Positions 28,742-38,255 of a stretch of 64,000 nt of DNA are shown here, one piece after another. The notes under the pieces were generated by a model, which was not told the origin of the DNA, ran no database searches, and was given only the letters and a program-made list of their open reading frames with translations. The position numbers were made by a program, and so were the translations under genes. Position 1 is the stretch's first letter. Each line of letters begins with the position of its first letter. This stretch comes from Gammaproteobacteria bacterium HGW-Gammaproteobacteria-1 (lineage in GTDB: Bacteria > Pseudomonadota > Gammaproteobacteria > Thiohalomonadales > Thiohalomonadaceae): NCBI GenBank assembly GCA_002840095.1, contig PGZL01000006.1, positions 306,600 through 370,599 on the forward strand. The letters are read 5' to 3'.

Positions 28742-29398
28742 ATGAACAAGCAACTGACTGCAATTCTGTCTCTCTGCCTGGCCGGTGCGCTGATGAGCGG
28801 CGCGGCGCAGGCCCAGGGTGCCAAAACCTACGAAGGCTGGAAGCTGTACAACAGCTACTGCTATCTGTGCCATGGCACTTCCGGCAAGGGCGGCGGCCCT
28901 CTCGCCCGGAGCCTGAAGCTCAAGCCGGCCGATCTGACCAGCGATACGCGCATCGGCAAGCAATCGGATCGCGACCTGCTGCTGCTGATCCAGGGCAATG
29001 CGCCGCACGGCAAGTTGAAGGACATGCCGCAATGGGGCCAGGTGCTGCCGGAGACGCAGATCCAGGCCCTGGTGTCCTACGTGCGCTTCCTGCACAGTTC
29101 ACGCCATCCGCTGGTGGGCAATCCGGAGGAAGGGCGTGAAATCTACGCCCGCAACTGCGCCTCCTGCCACGGTGCCGACGGCAAGGGGAGTGGCGTGATG
29201 ACCAACGTGCTGCCGATCAAGCCGGCCAATCACACCGACGCCGAGGTGATGGATCGCCTGGACAACAAGCGCCTGGCCAACATCATCCTGTACGGTGAGG
29301 GCAAGGAAAACTACATGCCGGCTTGGGAGGGGTATTTGAGCAAGCAGGAGGTGGATGCCCTGGTCAGCTATCTGCGCCTGCTGGCCCAGCACAAGTAG
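28742..29398 (+). CDS. Diheme c-type cytochrome
   Basis: Signal peptide; CYLCH and CASCH motifs. Confidence 0.88.
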   Translation: MNKQLTAILSLCLAGALMSGAAQAQGAKTYEGWKLYNSYCYLCHGTSGKGGGPLARSLKLKPADLTSDTRIGKQSDRDLLLLIQGNAPHGKLKDMPQWGQVLPETQIQALVSYVRFLHSSRHPLVGNPEEGREIYARNCASCHGADGKGSGVMTNVLPIKPANHTDAEVMDRLDNKRLANIILYGEGKENYMPAWEGYLSKQEVDALVSYLRLLAQHK

Positions 29399-29410
29399 CG
29401 CCGCAGCGGA

Positions 29411-29449
29411 CGGCCCGCCCCGGGCTCGGGGCGGGCCGTTTTTTTTTTA
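29411..29449 (+). terminator. Rho-independent terminator
   Basis: cggcccgccccgggctcggggcgggccg followed by T run. Confidence 0.85.
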
Positions 29450-29941
29450 CAGTTCGTCCAATATGCGCTGGCGCAACTGCCGGTATTCCTCGTCGCTGAT
29501 CAGTCCTTCCTTGTGCACATCGTCCAGCATGCGCAGCCTTTGCGCAGGCGCGCGTGACGCAGCCGGCGCCGGCGTTTCTGCTGCCTGGGCTGCCGGCGCG
29601 ACGGGCGCGGACGGTGTGACGGCGGCACAATCGAGCTGCGCCTTGAGTCCCCTTCCCAGCGCCCGGTTGTCGACGGTGGCGACGTATTCCGCGCAACCGT
29701 CTTTCAGGAGTGTTACACGGCCATAGAGGGCCTCCTGTTCCGGCGGGTAGCTGGCGGGGAATACGGCCTTGACCGGCAGGGTGAGCGGCGTCACGCCGAG
29801 GTCTTTGCCCATCACCATGACGTGAGCGCCGGCGGGATCCGATTGCACGGCAATGGTATCGGGTGTGCCCTGCCGCATGGGGCCGGTGCAACCGGTGACG
29901 AACAGCAGTGAGACGAGGGGAAGGGTGAGACGGTGCGACAT
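29447..29941 (-). CDS. Lipoprotein with PEGA-like and C-terminal SHOCT-like segments
   Basis: LLFVTGCTG lipobox; IAVQSDPAGAHVMVMGKDLGVTPL; MLDDVHKEGLISDEEYRQLRQRIL. Confidence 0.7.
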   Translation of the reverse strand: MSHRLTLPLVSLLFVTGCTGPMRQGTPDTIAVQSDPAGAHVMVMGKDLGVTPLTLPVKAVFPASYPPEQEALYGRVTLLKDGCAEYVATVDNRALGRGLKAQLDCAAVTPSAPVAPAAQAAETPAPAASRAPAQRLRMLDDVHKEGLISDEEYRQLRQRILDEL

Positions 29942-30051
29942 CGCAATCTCCTGGGTTTGGGCCGTGGCGGGCCGGTGGCGGACGTGGCAATAGTCGATAC
30001 GGCATGATAACGTGTTGCGCCCGGAGGAGAACACGATAAAAGGCATTATTC

Positions 30052-30555
30052 ATGAACCGTTATGCGATATCGGAAGACGTGGCAAAGGCCGCCAAATGGC
30101 CGCACGAGCTGTTCCTGATCAACCTTATTTTCAATCACGTACTTTTGTTTGTGGCCTTTCTCAGCGCCAGCTCGATGCAGAAACTGGTGTTCATCGTCCC
30201 CGCCGTGTCGTTCGTCATCCTGGGCTACACCCTGTGGCGGGCGCGCAAGTCGTTGCAGGTCGATCCCTGGTTCGTAAAGTGTCACTGGCAACTGGCCGCG
30301 CGCCGCAGCCGGATATTCATCGTGATGCTGAGTACGATGGTGCTGGTGATGGTGGCGATTTATCTGGTGGCCGGCGGCAATATGCGGCCGCAGCATTGGG
30401 CCTTCTTCGGCGTCGGCATCATGCCCACCCTGATCACTGTGCTGGCGCTGATCATCCTGGAGTCGGATGCGCTGCATCTGTCGCGCTTCGGCCAGATGCC
30501 CGACTGGCTGGTTGCACGCTATCCCGACGGCGCCTTGTCGCCGATCACCGAGTGA
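30052..30555 (+). CDS. Hypothetical membrane protein
   Basis: 167 aa, four predicted hydrophobic segments. Confidence 0.6.
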   Translation: MNRYAISEDVAKAAKWPHELFLINLIFNHVLLFVAFLSASSMQKLVFIVPAVSFVILGYTLWRARKSLQVDPWFVKCHWQLAARRSRIFIVMLSTMVLVMVAIYLVAGGNMRPQHWAFFGVGIMPTLITVLALIILESDALHLSRFGQMPDWLVARYPDGALSPITE

Positions 30556-30560
30556 GTCGC

Positions 30561-31226
30561 ATGCGGGAACGTCATACCTTTCTCTTCGTCCTGATTTTTT
30601 CCCTGCTGGCCATCGCCGTCGCGATTTTGATCCCGGGCCGGCAGGAACATCAGCCCGAGATGCTGCCCTGGGCCGTCACGGCTCACGACGATGGAACCAG
30701 TACCGTGTTCGGGCTGCGGCTGGGTCTGAGTACTCTGGGAGAGGCGGAGCAGCTGTTCAAGAGCGAGGCGGAACTGACACTGTTCCGGCCGGAGCAGGGG
30801 CGGATGGCGGCCGAAGCGTATTTCGATGCGGTTACCCTGAGCGGGCTGGCGGCGAAGCTGGTGCTGGAGGCGGACCTGAGCGACACCGAACTCCAGGCCA
30901 TGTTTGCGCGCGGCCTGCGCATCGCGAACATGGGGAAGGGAAGCAAAGTAACCTTGCACCCGGACGACATCACGCGCATACGGGCCACGCCCATCGCCAG
31001 CCTTACCTATCTGCCGCGCACGCACCTGGATGAAAAGCTGGTACAGGCGCGCTTTGGGGTGCCGGGTCAGAAGGTGCAGGAGCCGGGCGGTGACGTGGTG
31101 CACTGGCTGTATCCCGAACGCGGCCTGGACGTGGCCATCAGCGCCGAAGGCAAGGAAGTGCTGCAATACGTCGCACCGCGGGACTTCACCCGCCTGATGG
31201 CCCCCCTGCTGCAACAATCCAAATGA
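30561..31226 (+). CDS. Hypothetical membrane-anchored/periplasmic protein
   Basis: MRERHTFLFVLIFSLLAIAVAILI N-terminal anchor; ORF continues 222 codons. Confidence 0.65.
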   Translation: MRERHTFLFVLIFSLLAIAVAILIPGRQEHQPEMLPWAVTAHDDGTSTVFGLRLGLSTLGEAEQLFKSEAELTLFRPEQGRMAAEAYFDAVTLSGLAAKLVLEADLSDTELQAMFARGLRIANMGKGSKVTLHPDDITRIRATPIASLTYLPRTHLDEKLVQARFGVPGQKVQEPGGDVVHWLYPERGLDVAISAEGKEVLQYVAPRDFTRLMAPLLQQSK

Positions 31227-31263
31227 TGCACGGTGCGTGTAACGCACCGTGTTCGCCCATCAT

Positions 31264-31488
31264 TCAATCATCGTCGGCATCGGGCATGCGCTGATCGCTG
31301 TGTGACGCCTTGGCCTTCTTCGCCTTCATTTCGGCGGGCAGGTTGGGGTCGTCATCGTCGTGCAGAATACGATGGGCATCGCCTTCCAGATCCTCGTACT
31401 GGCCGCGCCGGATCGCCCACACCAGCACCACTACCATGGCCAGTCCCAGGAAAATCATTGCAGGAATCAGGCTGTAAATGACTTCCAT
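31264..31488 (-). CDS. ccoS: cbb3 oxidase assembly protein CcoS
   Basis: MEVIYSLIPAMIFLGLAMVVVLVWAIRRGQYEDLEGDAHRIL. Confidence 0.93.
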   Translation of the reverse strand: MEVIYSLIPAMIFLGLAMVVVLVWAIRRGQYEDLEGDAHRILHDDDDPNLPAEMKAKKAKASHSDQRMPDADDD

Positions 31489-31531
31489 CGTGTTGCCTCG
31501 ATTCAGTTGCGAACCGCAGTGTAACCCTTAT

Positions 31532-34006
31532 TCAGTCGCCCAGTTCGTGCCGGTCGGCAAACAGGGTGCGGATACGCGTGGCGTTGCCGATGACCAGGAG
31601 TGAGCTGATGGGCATGGAAATGGCGGCCACCAGCGGGGTGACGAAGGCGGCCATGGCCAGCGGCACCATGATGACATTGTAGGTCAACGAAATGCCGATG
31701 TTCTGGCGTATGGTGCGCAGGGTGCGGCGCGACAGGCGGGTGGCCAGGTTGACCTTTTCCAGTTCGTTGCTGATGAGCACGATGTCGGCGCTCTCGGCCG
31801 ACACCTCGGTGCCGGAACCGATGGCGATGCCCACATTGGCACGGATGAGCGCCGGGGCATCGTTGACGCCGTCGCCGATCATGGCGACCTGTTCCCCCTG
31901 GCGCTGCAGCTCGGCGATGACCCGATCCTTGTCCTCGGGCAGAACTTCGGCGATGACCTCCATACCGCCCAACTGCTCGGCTACGGCTTCCGCCACGCGC
32001 CGGCGATCGCCGGAGAGCAGGGTCATGCGTATCCCCTGGGCGCGCAGCGCATCCACCAGCACGCGGGCATCCGGGCGCAGGCGGTCGGCGATGGCGATGA
32101 TGCCGGTATAGCGCCGCTCCAGGACCAGATGGATGCAGGTAATGCCGCGCTGCTCCAGCGCGTCGATATGGACCTGCATGGTCGTATCCACCTCGATGCC
32201 GTTATGGGTCAGCCAGGCCTCGTTGCCCAGCAACACGTCGGTACCGTCGACGGTCCCGGCCACGCCGAGGCCGGGGCTGCTGGAGAAGTTTTCCATGACC
32301 GGTGCGGCGGGGTTGAGGCCGCGGGCGCGGGCCTCCTCGACGATGGCGCGGGCGATGTGGTGTTCGGAATACCGTTCCACCGCCGCCGCCTTGAGCAGCG
32401 CGCCGTCGCTGTCGGCTCCGGCCGCAAGCCGCACCTCATGCACGGCCATGCGGCCTTCCGTCAGCGAACCGGTTTTGTCGAACACGAAATGGGTGATGTC
32501 GGACAGGGTTTCCAGGACGGCGCCGTTCTTGATCAGGATGCCATGGCGGGCCGCCAGTCCCGAGGCCACGGCGATGGACATGGGGGTGGCCATGCCGAAG
32601 GCGCAGGGGCAGGTGATGATCAGGACCGAACAGGCCGCGAGCAGGCCGAGCTCGATGTCGACGCGGGCCCAATAGGCAAAGGTGAGCGTGCCCAGCAGCA
32701 GGGTGATGGCGACGAACCAGGGCACGATGCGATCGGCGGTGCATTGTATCGGTGCCTTGGAGGCCTGGGCCTCCTCGACCAAGCGGATGATGCGGCCGAG
32801 GGCGGTGTTCTTCAGCGTGGCGCTGACGCGCAGGGTGAGGGCGCTCTGGGTGTTGATGGTGCCGGCGGAGACCTTGTCGCCCGGCCCTTTATCCACCGGG
32901 TTCGATTCGCCCGAGAGCATGGCCTCATCCACGGCGCTGTGACCCTCCAGCACGATGCCGTCGACCGGGATGCGGTCGCCGGCCCGGACCAGGACGACGT
33001 CCTCCGGCTTGACGGCACGGATCGGCAGCAACTGCTCTTCGCCGTCGCGCAGCACCGTGGCACCGCGCGGTTGCAGATCGAGCAGACGCTGGGTGGCGGC
33101 GACGGCGCGGCGCTTGGAAACGGATTCCAGGTGGCGGCCGATGAGGATGATGAACATGAAATTCACCACGGTGTCGTAATAGACCTCGCCCACGCTGGAC
33201 TGGGTCACCGTGATGTAGACCGAGTAGAGATAGGTGGTGGTCGCGCCGATGGCGATGGGCATGTCCATGGTGAGGTGGGCGCGGCGCAGGCCGGTCCAGG
33301 CGCCCCGCAGGAAGGGCCAGCCCGAGTAGAACAGCGTCGGCGTGGCCAGGACGAAGCCGATCCAGTGAAACAGGCTGCGGAACTCGCTCTGGTCGGCGCC
33401 GGCATACAACGCGATGGAGATCCACATCAGGTTCATCATGGCGAAGCCGGCGAAGGCCATGCGGAACAGGAAGGCGCGGTTCTGCTTCTTGAGCGCGCCT
33501 TCGGCCACTTCCGGATCGAAGGGCACGGCCGCGTACCCTATTTCACCCAGGCGGCGAATGATGTCGGACAGCTTGAGGCGGCCGTTGTCCCAGCGCACCA
33601 GCAGGCGGCGGCCGGCCAGGTTCACCTGGGCCGAACCAATGCCGGGTACGGCGGCCAGGGTACGTTCGATGAGCCAGACGCAGGCGGCACAGTGGATGCC
33701 CTCGACCAGCAGATTGATCTCACGCTCCTCGCCATGGTGGACGACGAACTCTTCCTGGACCTCTTCCAGGTCGTACAGGGCGAGATCCTTGGGCGGCTCG
33801 GGCGGCGGTGCCAGCAGGGTGCCTTCGGGAGTGCGCTGGTAAAAACCTTCCAGGCCGGCGTCATAAATGGCGCGGCAGACTTCGCGACAGCCGATACAGC
33901 AGAACGGGCGCTGCTCCCCGGCTATTGCGGCGGAGTAGTCGTCGTTGGGAGGCAGTGGCAGGCCGCAGTGGAAGCAGCTGCCCGTGTGGGAATTTTGGCT
34001 GGCCAT
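31532..34006 (-). CDS. ccoI: Copper-translocating P-type ATPase CcoI/FixI
   Basis: CPC motif (ITCPCAFGMATP), DKTGSLTEG, GDGVNDAPAL, N-terminal Cys-rich domain; located in cco cluster. Confidence 0.93.
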   Translation of the reverse strand: MASQNSHTGSCFHCGLPLPPNDDYSAAIAGEQRPFCCIGCREVCRAIYDAGLEGFYQRTPEGTLLAPPPEPPKDLALYDLEEVQEEFVVHHGEEREINLLVEGIHCAACVWLIERTLAAVPGIGSAQVNLAGRRLLVRWDNGRLKLSDIIRRLGEIGYAAVPFDPEVAEGALKKQNRAFLFRMAFAGFAMMNLMWISIALYAGADQSEFRSLFHWIGFVLATPTLFYSGWPFLRGAWTGLRRAHLTMDMPIAIGATTTYLYSVYITVTQSSVGEVYYDTVVNFMFIILIGRHLESVSKRRAVAATQRLLDLQPRGATVLRDGEEQLLPIRAVKPEDVVLVRAGDRIPVDGIVLEGHSAVDEAMLSGESNPVDKGPGDKVSAGTINTQSALTLRVSATLKNTALGRIIRLVEEAQASKAPIQCTADRIVPWFVAITLLLGTLTFAYWARVDIELGLLAACSVLIITCPCAFGMATPMSIAVASGLAARHGILIKNGAVLETLSDITHFVFDKTGSLTEGRMAVHEVRLAAGADSDGALLKAAAVERYSEHHIARAIVEEARARGLNPAAPVMENFSSSPGLGVAGTVDGTDVLLGNEAWLTHNGIEVDTTMQVHIDALEQRGITCIHLVLERRYTGIIAIADRLRPDARVLVDALRAQGIRMTLLSGDRRRVAEAVAEQLGGMEVIAEVLPEDKDRVIAELQRQGEQVAMIGDGVNDAPALIRANVGIAIGSGTEVSAESADIVLISNELEKVNLATRLSRRTLRTIRQNIGISLTYNVIMVPLAMAAFVTPLVAAISMPISSLLVIGNATRIRTLFADRHELGD

Positions 34007-34035
34007 GAGGCAGGTATTTTATAGTTCAAAACAAA

Positions 34036-34068
34036 CCCCCGCACCCTGGTGTGGGCAGGGTGCGGGGG
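34036..34068 (-). terminator. Hairpin, probable terminator after ccoH
   Basis: cccccgcaccctg...cagggtgcggggg stem, weak T tract on minus strand. Confidence 0.5.
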
Positions 34069-34096
34069 AGACCGGGCTCATTGTGCCGCGGTTCGG

Positions 34097-34630
34097 CTAG
34101 CCCTGCACGTTGATACGGCGGGGCAACTCCAGAGTCTTGCCGTCTTTCTTGATGTCGACCAGCAAATCCCAGGTGCCCTTGAGGCGGAATTCCGCGGCAG
34201 CCTGGTAGATGCCGGCCCCCACTTCCTGCAGCGGCAGGGTGAAGTCGGCGCTGGCGTCGGACGGGCGGAAGGCATTCAGCACAACTTCGGCGCCGCGCAA
34301 CGGTTCGCCGACGTTGTCGACGACGACCAGGCGGTAGGTCTGGGTAGCGCCCAGTTGGATGCTTTCCGGCAACTCCATGCGGGAGGTCCAGCCCAGCGCC
34401 GAGCGCTCGGCGGCACGTTGCAGCAGGTGCTGTTCGCTGTAACGGCCGCGTTCGTAGTAGTCCTTGCTTACCAGTCCCGGGTTGGTGGTAACGGCCAGGG
34501 TGATCATGGCGACATTCACCGCCAGCACGGTGCCGATCAGTGCCAGCCCCCCCAATACCCAGGGATTGCGGAAGGCGCGTTTGTTGGACTGCGAGATACG
34601 GTTGTCGCTGGAGGCGTCAATAGTCGTCAT
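34097..34630 (-). CDS. ccoH: FixH/CcoH family protein
   Basis: NPWVLGGLALIGTVLAVNVAMITLAVTTNPGLVSKDYYERGRYSEQ. Confidence 0.9.
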   Translation of the reverse strand: MTTIDASSDNRISQSNKRAFRNPWVLGGLALIGTVLAVNVAMITLAVTTNPGLVSKDYYERGRYSEQHLLQRAAERSALGWTSRMELPESIQLGATQTYRLVVVDNVGEPLRGAEVVLNAFRPSDASADFTLPLQEVGAGIYQAAAEFRLKGTWDLLVDIKKDGKTLELPRRINVQG

Positions 34631-34658
34631 GTCTCATTACCTGTGGGTTGGGGCCGCC

Positions 34659-36074
34659 TCAGGGGCGCGGTCCGATAAACATGCTCGTGTAGGTTGAAAC
34701 CAGCTCTTCCTCGCCTTCCGCTTCCACATGGAAGGTGATGGGGGTGCTTTCCGTCTTGAGGCTGGCGCGCGGCACCCGCACGAACACCGTATAGCTGGTG
34801 ATGCGTCCCTTGTGCGCCGCCAGGCTGCCTTCGCCGCCGCTGACGGTCAGCTCGGGCAGGCCCGCGACCGACAGCCGGACCTGCTGGTCCTGCGCGGTCT
34901 TGTTGAGAATCTTAACGCTGTACTTGTTCTGAATCGAGCCGTCGCTTTGCAGCACGTACAGCGGCTGGCGTTCGTGCAGCACCTTGACTTCAATGCCCGA
35001 CAGATTGAACAGGCCATAGAGGATGCCGGACATGGCCAGGGTGAGTATGGTCAGGTAGACCAGAACGCGCGGACGCTGGAACATCTTCAGCGCCGGCTTG
35101 CCTTCCAGCTCGTCCATGGAGGCATAGCGAATCAGGCCCGTGGGGCGGCCGATCTTTTCCATCACGGCGTCGCAGGCGTCCAGGCACAGGGCGCAGGTGA
35201 TACAGCCCTCCTGCTGGCCGTGGCGGATGTCGATGCCGGTGGGGCACACCGCCACGCACTGGCCGCATTCGATGCAGTCGCCCTTGCCTTCCTCGATTTG
35301 CCCCTTCTTCAGCTTGCCGCGCGGTTCACCGCGGTTGTAGTCGTAGGCGGGCAGGATGGTTTCCTTGTCGTACATAACGCCCTGGATACGGGCATAGGGG
35401 CAGAGCCAGAAGCAGACCTGCTCACGCATGTGGCCGGCAAACAGATAGGTGAAGAAGGTGAACACCGCGACTGAGCCCCAGGCGACAGAGCTGGCGCTGA
35501 GGGTAAGGAACCCCTTCCACATCTCGAATGCATCGCCGAACCAGAGGGTGAAGCTGATGCCGGTGAGCATGCCGATGGCGATCCAGATGACGTGTTTGAC
35601 TACCTTGATGCGGATCTTGGTGAAGTCCCACGGCGCTTCGTCCAGCTTGCGGCGCTTCTGCGGCCCGCCCTCCAGCTTGTCCTCGATCCAGGTGAAGATA
35701 TCGGTCCACACGGTCTGGAAGCAGAAATAGCCGCAGAACACGCGGCCGGCGATGGAGGTCACCACGGCCAGCAGAATGGCAAAGAACAGCAGCGTAAGGG
35801 ACAGCATCCATACGTCCTGCGGCAGGATGGTGATGCCGAAAATGTGGAATTGACGACCGGGGATATCGAACAGTACGGCCTGGCGCTCGCCCCAGCGCAG
35901 GTACGGGCCCACGAAGAAAACCAGCCAGACGGCGGCGGCCGCCCATTTCACGTTGCGGAAGCGGCCGGGCATGCGCTTGGCATGGATCGTCTCGTTGCCG
36001 GTGTTGACGTGCCAATAATGGGACTCGGCGTACAGATCATCTGCATGCGCCTGCTTGTCGACCTGGTCGTTCAC
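34659..36074 (-). CDS. ccoG: cbb3 oxidase accessory protein CcoG/RdxA/FixG
   Basis: GDCIECGQCVAVCPTGIDIRHGQQEGCITCALCLDACD ferredoxin motifs. Confidence 0.95.
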   Translation of the reverse strand: MNDQVDKQAHADDLYAESHYWHVNTGNETIHAKRMPGRFRNVKWAAAAVWLVFFVGPYLRWGERQAVLFDIPGRQFHIFGITILPQDVWMLSLTLLFFAILLAVVTSIAGRVFCGYFCFQTVWTDIFTWIEDKLEGGPQKRRKLDEAPWDFTKIRIKVVKHVIWIAIGMLTGISFTLWFGDAFEMWKGFLTLSASSVAWGSVAVFTFFTYLFAGHMREQVCFWLCPYARIQGVMYDKETILPAYDYNRGEPRGKLKKGQIEEGKGDCIECGQCVAVCPTGIDIRHGQQEGCITCALCLDACDAVMEKIGRPTGLIRYASMDELEGKPALKMFQRPRVLVYLTILTLAMSGILYGLFNLSGIEVKVLHERQPLYVLQSDGSIQNKYSVKILNKTAQDQQVRLSVAGLPELTVSGGEGSLAAHKGRITSYTVFVRVPRASLKTESTPITFHVEAEGEEELVSTYTSMFIGPRP

Positions 36075-36232
36075 GGATACCTCCTGATGGACGGCGCCAA
36101 GGGCGCGCCGTCACTGAAAAAGTCAGAGCTAATGCCCTGTTGAAAGAGTGGTCTTTCAGCAGGCCACTGGCAATTCTCGCATCCCACGGAGGGGCTGTAA
36201 TTGAAAAATATCAAGTTGGCGCCGCAGTATAC

Positions 36233-36264
36233 AAAAAAAGAGGGGGACCATTCAGTCCCCCTCC
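36233..36264 (-). terminator. Rho-independent terminator of the ccoNOQP operon
   Basis: Minus strand agggggactgaatggtccccctcttttttt. Confidence 0.8.
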
Positions 36265-36285
36265 ATGCGACTACCGCTTTACGGC

Positions 36286-36402
36286 TTACTTTTTGTCGCC
36301 GTCCTTGTAGATCAGGCTGTAACCCTTGATCACGAGGTATACGACGATGATGGCCGCAAAGGCCACACTCAGATACGACGCAATAGCTACCCAGTCAGAC
36401 AT
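36286..36402 (-). CDS. 38-aa single-TM microprotein at the end of ccoNOQP (CcoM-like position)
   Basis: MSDWVAIASYLSVAFAAIIVVYLVIKGYSLIYKDGDKK; agagggg RBS; between ccoP stop and terminator. Confidence 0.65.
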   Translation of the reverse strand: MSDWVAIASYLSVAFAAIIVVYLVIKGYSLIYKDGDKK

Positions 36403-36484
36403 TGTTGCACCCCTCTTGCTTGGGGTGACCGCGCCGCGGCGCGGTCACCTGCTTACGTTATTGAAGGTGTAAGGGTGCGGTAAC

Positions 36485-37324
36485 TCAGTTGGCACCCAGC
36501 TTGGACACGTACACAGCCAGCTTCTTGATGTCGGTCTCGTTCAGGCGTTCGCCGAACTTGGGCATCACAGCGTTGCGGCTCTGCGGGTCGGAAGGATCGT
36601 TGACACCGTGAGTAATGGTGTACTTGATGGCTTCCACCGAGCCGTCGCCGAAGCGCCAGATGCTGTCGGTCAGGTTGGGTGCGCCGAGGGCGTGCATGCC
36701 CTTGCCGTCCATGCCGTGACAGGCGAAGCAGGCCTTCTCCATGAACAGCGGGGAGGAGGTCGGCTGGCCCTGGGCGATGGCATTGGCCAGCTGATCGATT
36801 TCGGCATCGGTCATGGCCACACCGGCCTTGGCCGGCATCATGCCGGTACGGCCGTTGGTGACGGTCATCACGATGGTGTCGATGTCGCCGCCGTACAGCC
36901 AGTCGTCGTCCACCAGGTTGGGGTAGCCGGGGTTGCCCTGGCCGCCGCCGCCGTGGCAGGCCGCGCAGTTGTCGCCGAACAGCACCTTGGCGGAACGCAC
37001 CACATACTCGGACAGTTCGCTGTCGGCGAGGATGGCGGAAGCGCTCATCCCCGGCAGCTGGTCTTCGTACTTGGCACGCACCGACTGGATGGCGGCTACG
37101 TCCTGCTTGTACTCGCCGATCTGGGTCCAGCCCATCAGGCCGGTGGTAGCACCGCCGAACCAGGGCCACATCGGGTAGGCGATGCCATACAGCACCACCA
37201 GGATCCAGCTGGCATGCAGGCCGATCATCCACCACTTGGGCGGCTGATTTGCCAGCTCCGCCAGGTTGTCATCCCACACGTGCCCAGTTGTCGGGGCACC
37301 GTACGGATTGTTTTGCTCGCTCAT
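36485..37324 (-). CDS. ccoP: cbb3-type cytochrome c oxidase subunit III
   Basis: Two CxxCH (CAACH, CFACH), N-terminal TM. Confidence 0.95.
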   Translation of the reverse strand: MSEQNNPYGAPTTGHVWDDNLAELANQPPKWWMIGLHASWILVVLYGIAYPMWPWFGGATTGLMGWTQIGEYKQDVAAIQSVRAKYEDQLPGMSASAILADSELSEYVVRSAKVLFGDNCAACHGGGGQGNPGYPNLVDDDWLYGGDIDTIVMTVTNGRTGMMPAKAGVAMTDAEIDQLANAIAQGQPTSSPLFMEKACFACHGMDGKGMHALGAPNLTDSIWRFGDGSVEAIKYTITHGVNDPSDPQSRNAVMPKFGERLNETDIKKLAVYVSKLGAN

Positions 37325-37530
37325 TTTTTATCCTCCGTATCGAAACGGTCGTCTTCGTCTATCGGAATGTGACGTTTTGATTCCAGTCTGGTCTTGTTCT
37401 TCGGGTGGAGTACGTACACAAACAGGGCGATGAACAGCAGGAAGATGCCAACCGTCGTGATCAGGCCAACCCAGTCGCTGCCGGTCATTGCCGCCCAGTC
37501 TGTGTGGAAGTACTCCTTGAGATTACTCAC
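37321..37530 (-). CDS. ccoQ: cbb3-type oxidase subunit CcoQ
   Basis: GTG start; [31 protein letters not shown]. Confidence 0.85.
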   Translation of the reverse strand: MSNLKEYFHTDWAAMTGSDWVGLITTVGIFLLFIALFVYVLHPKNKTRLESKRHIPIDEDDRFDTEDKK

Positions 37531-38233
37531 GGTAATCCACGCCCTCTTCGAACTTGACCATGGTTCCCAGTACCTGCAGGTAGGCAACAACGGCCTGCAT
37601 CTCGCTCTTGCCGGTGGCGGCAGAAGCGGTAGCGATGTCGTCCTCGGTGTACGGTACGCCGAGCATCTTCATCGCGCGCATGCGCGAAGCGATGCGGCTG
37701 CCGTCAACCTTGTTGCTGTCCAGCCAGGGGTAGTTGGGCATCACAGATTCCGGCACCACGGAGCGCGGTGCACGGAGGTGCTGATAGTGCCATTCGTTGG
37801 AGTACTTGCTGCCGACACGGGCCAGGTCCGGACCGGTACGCTTGGAACCCCACTGGAAGGGGTGGTCGTACATGGACTCGGAAGCCAGCGAGTAGTGGCC
37901 ATAACGCTCTTTCTCGTCACGGAACGGACGAATCTGCTGCGAATGACACAGATAGCAGCCTTCGCGGGTGTAGACGTCACGACCGGCCAGTTCCAGGGCG
38001 GTATAGGGACGGACGCCGTCGCCGGCCTTCCAGTCGGCCAGGGTCTGGCCGGCCTGGCGCTGCCAGACGATTTCCGGACGCTTGTTGTGCTCCATCGTGT
38101 TGTCGAGGAAGAACAGCGGCACGATTTCCACCAGGCCGCCAACCGACAACAGGATGGCGAGCATCAGGAACATCACGAAAACGTTGCGTTCAACCTTGTC
38201 CTGCAGTTTGGTCGAATGAATTTGATCAGCCAT
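37523..38233 (-). CDS. ccoO: cbb3-type oxidase subunit II
   Basis: [54 protein letters not shown]. Confidence 0.96.
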   Translation of the reverse strand: MADQIHSTKLQDKVERNVFVMFLMLAILLSVGGLVEIVPLFFLDNTMEHNKRPEIVWQRQAGQTLADWKAGDGVRPYTALELAGRDVYTREGCYLCHSQQIRPFRDEKERYGHYSLASESMYDHPFQWGSKRTGPDLARVGSKYSNEWHYQHLRAPRSVVPESVMPNYPWLDSNKVDGSRIASRMRAMKMLGVPYTEDDIATASAATGKSEMQAVVAYLQVLGTMVKFEEGVDYRE

Positions 38234-38255
38234 TTTTTTTGAACTCCTCTCGCGC

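Noticed and set aside
32129-34024. 631-aa plus-strand ORF
   Set aside because: Antisense to ccoI; no domain signature
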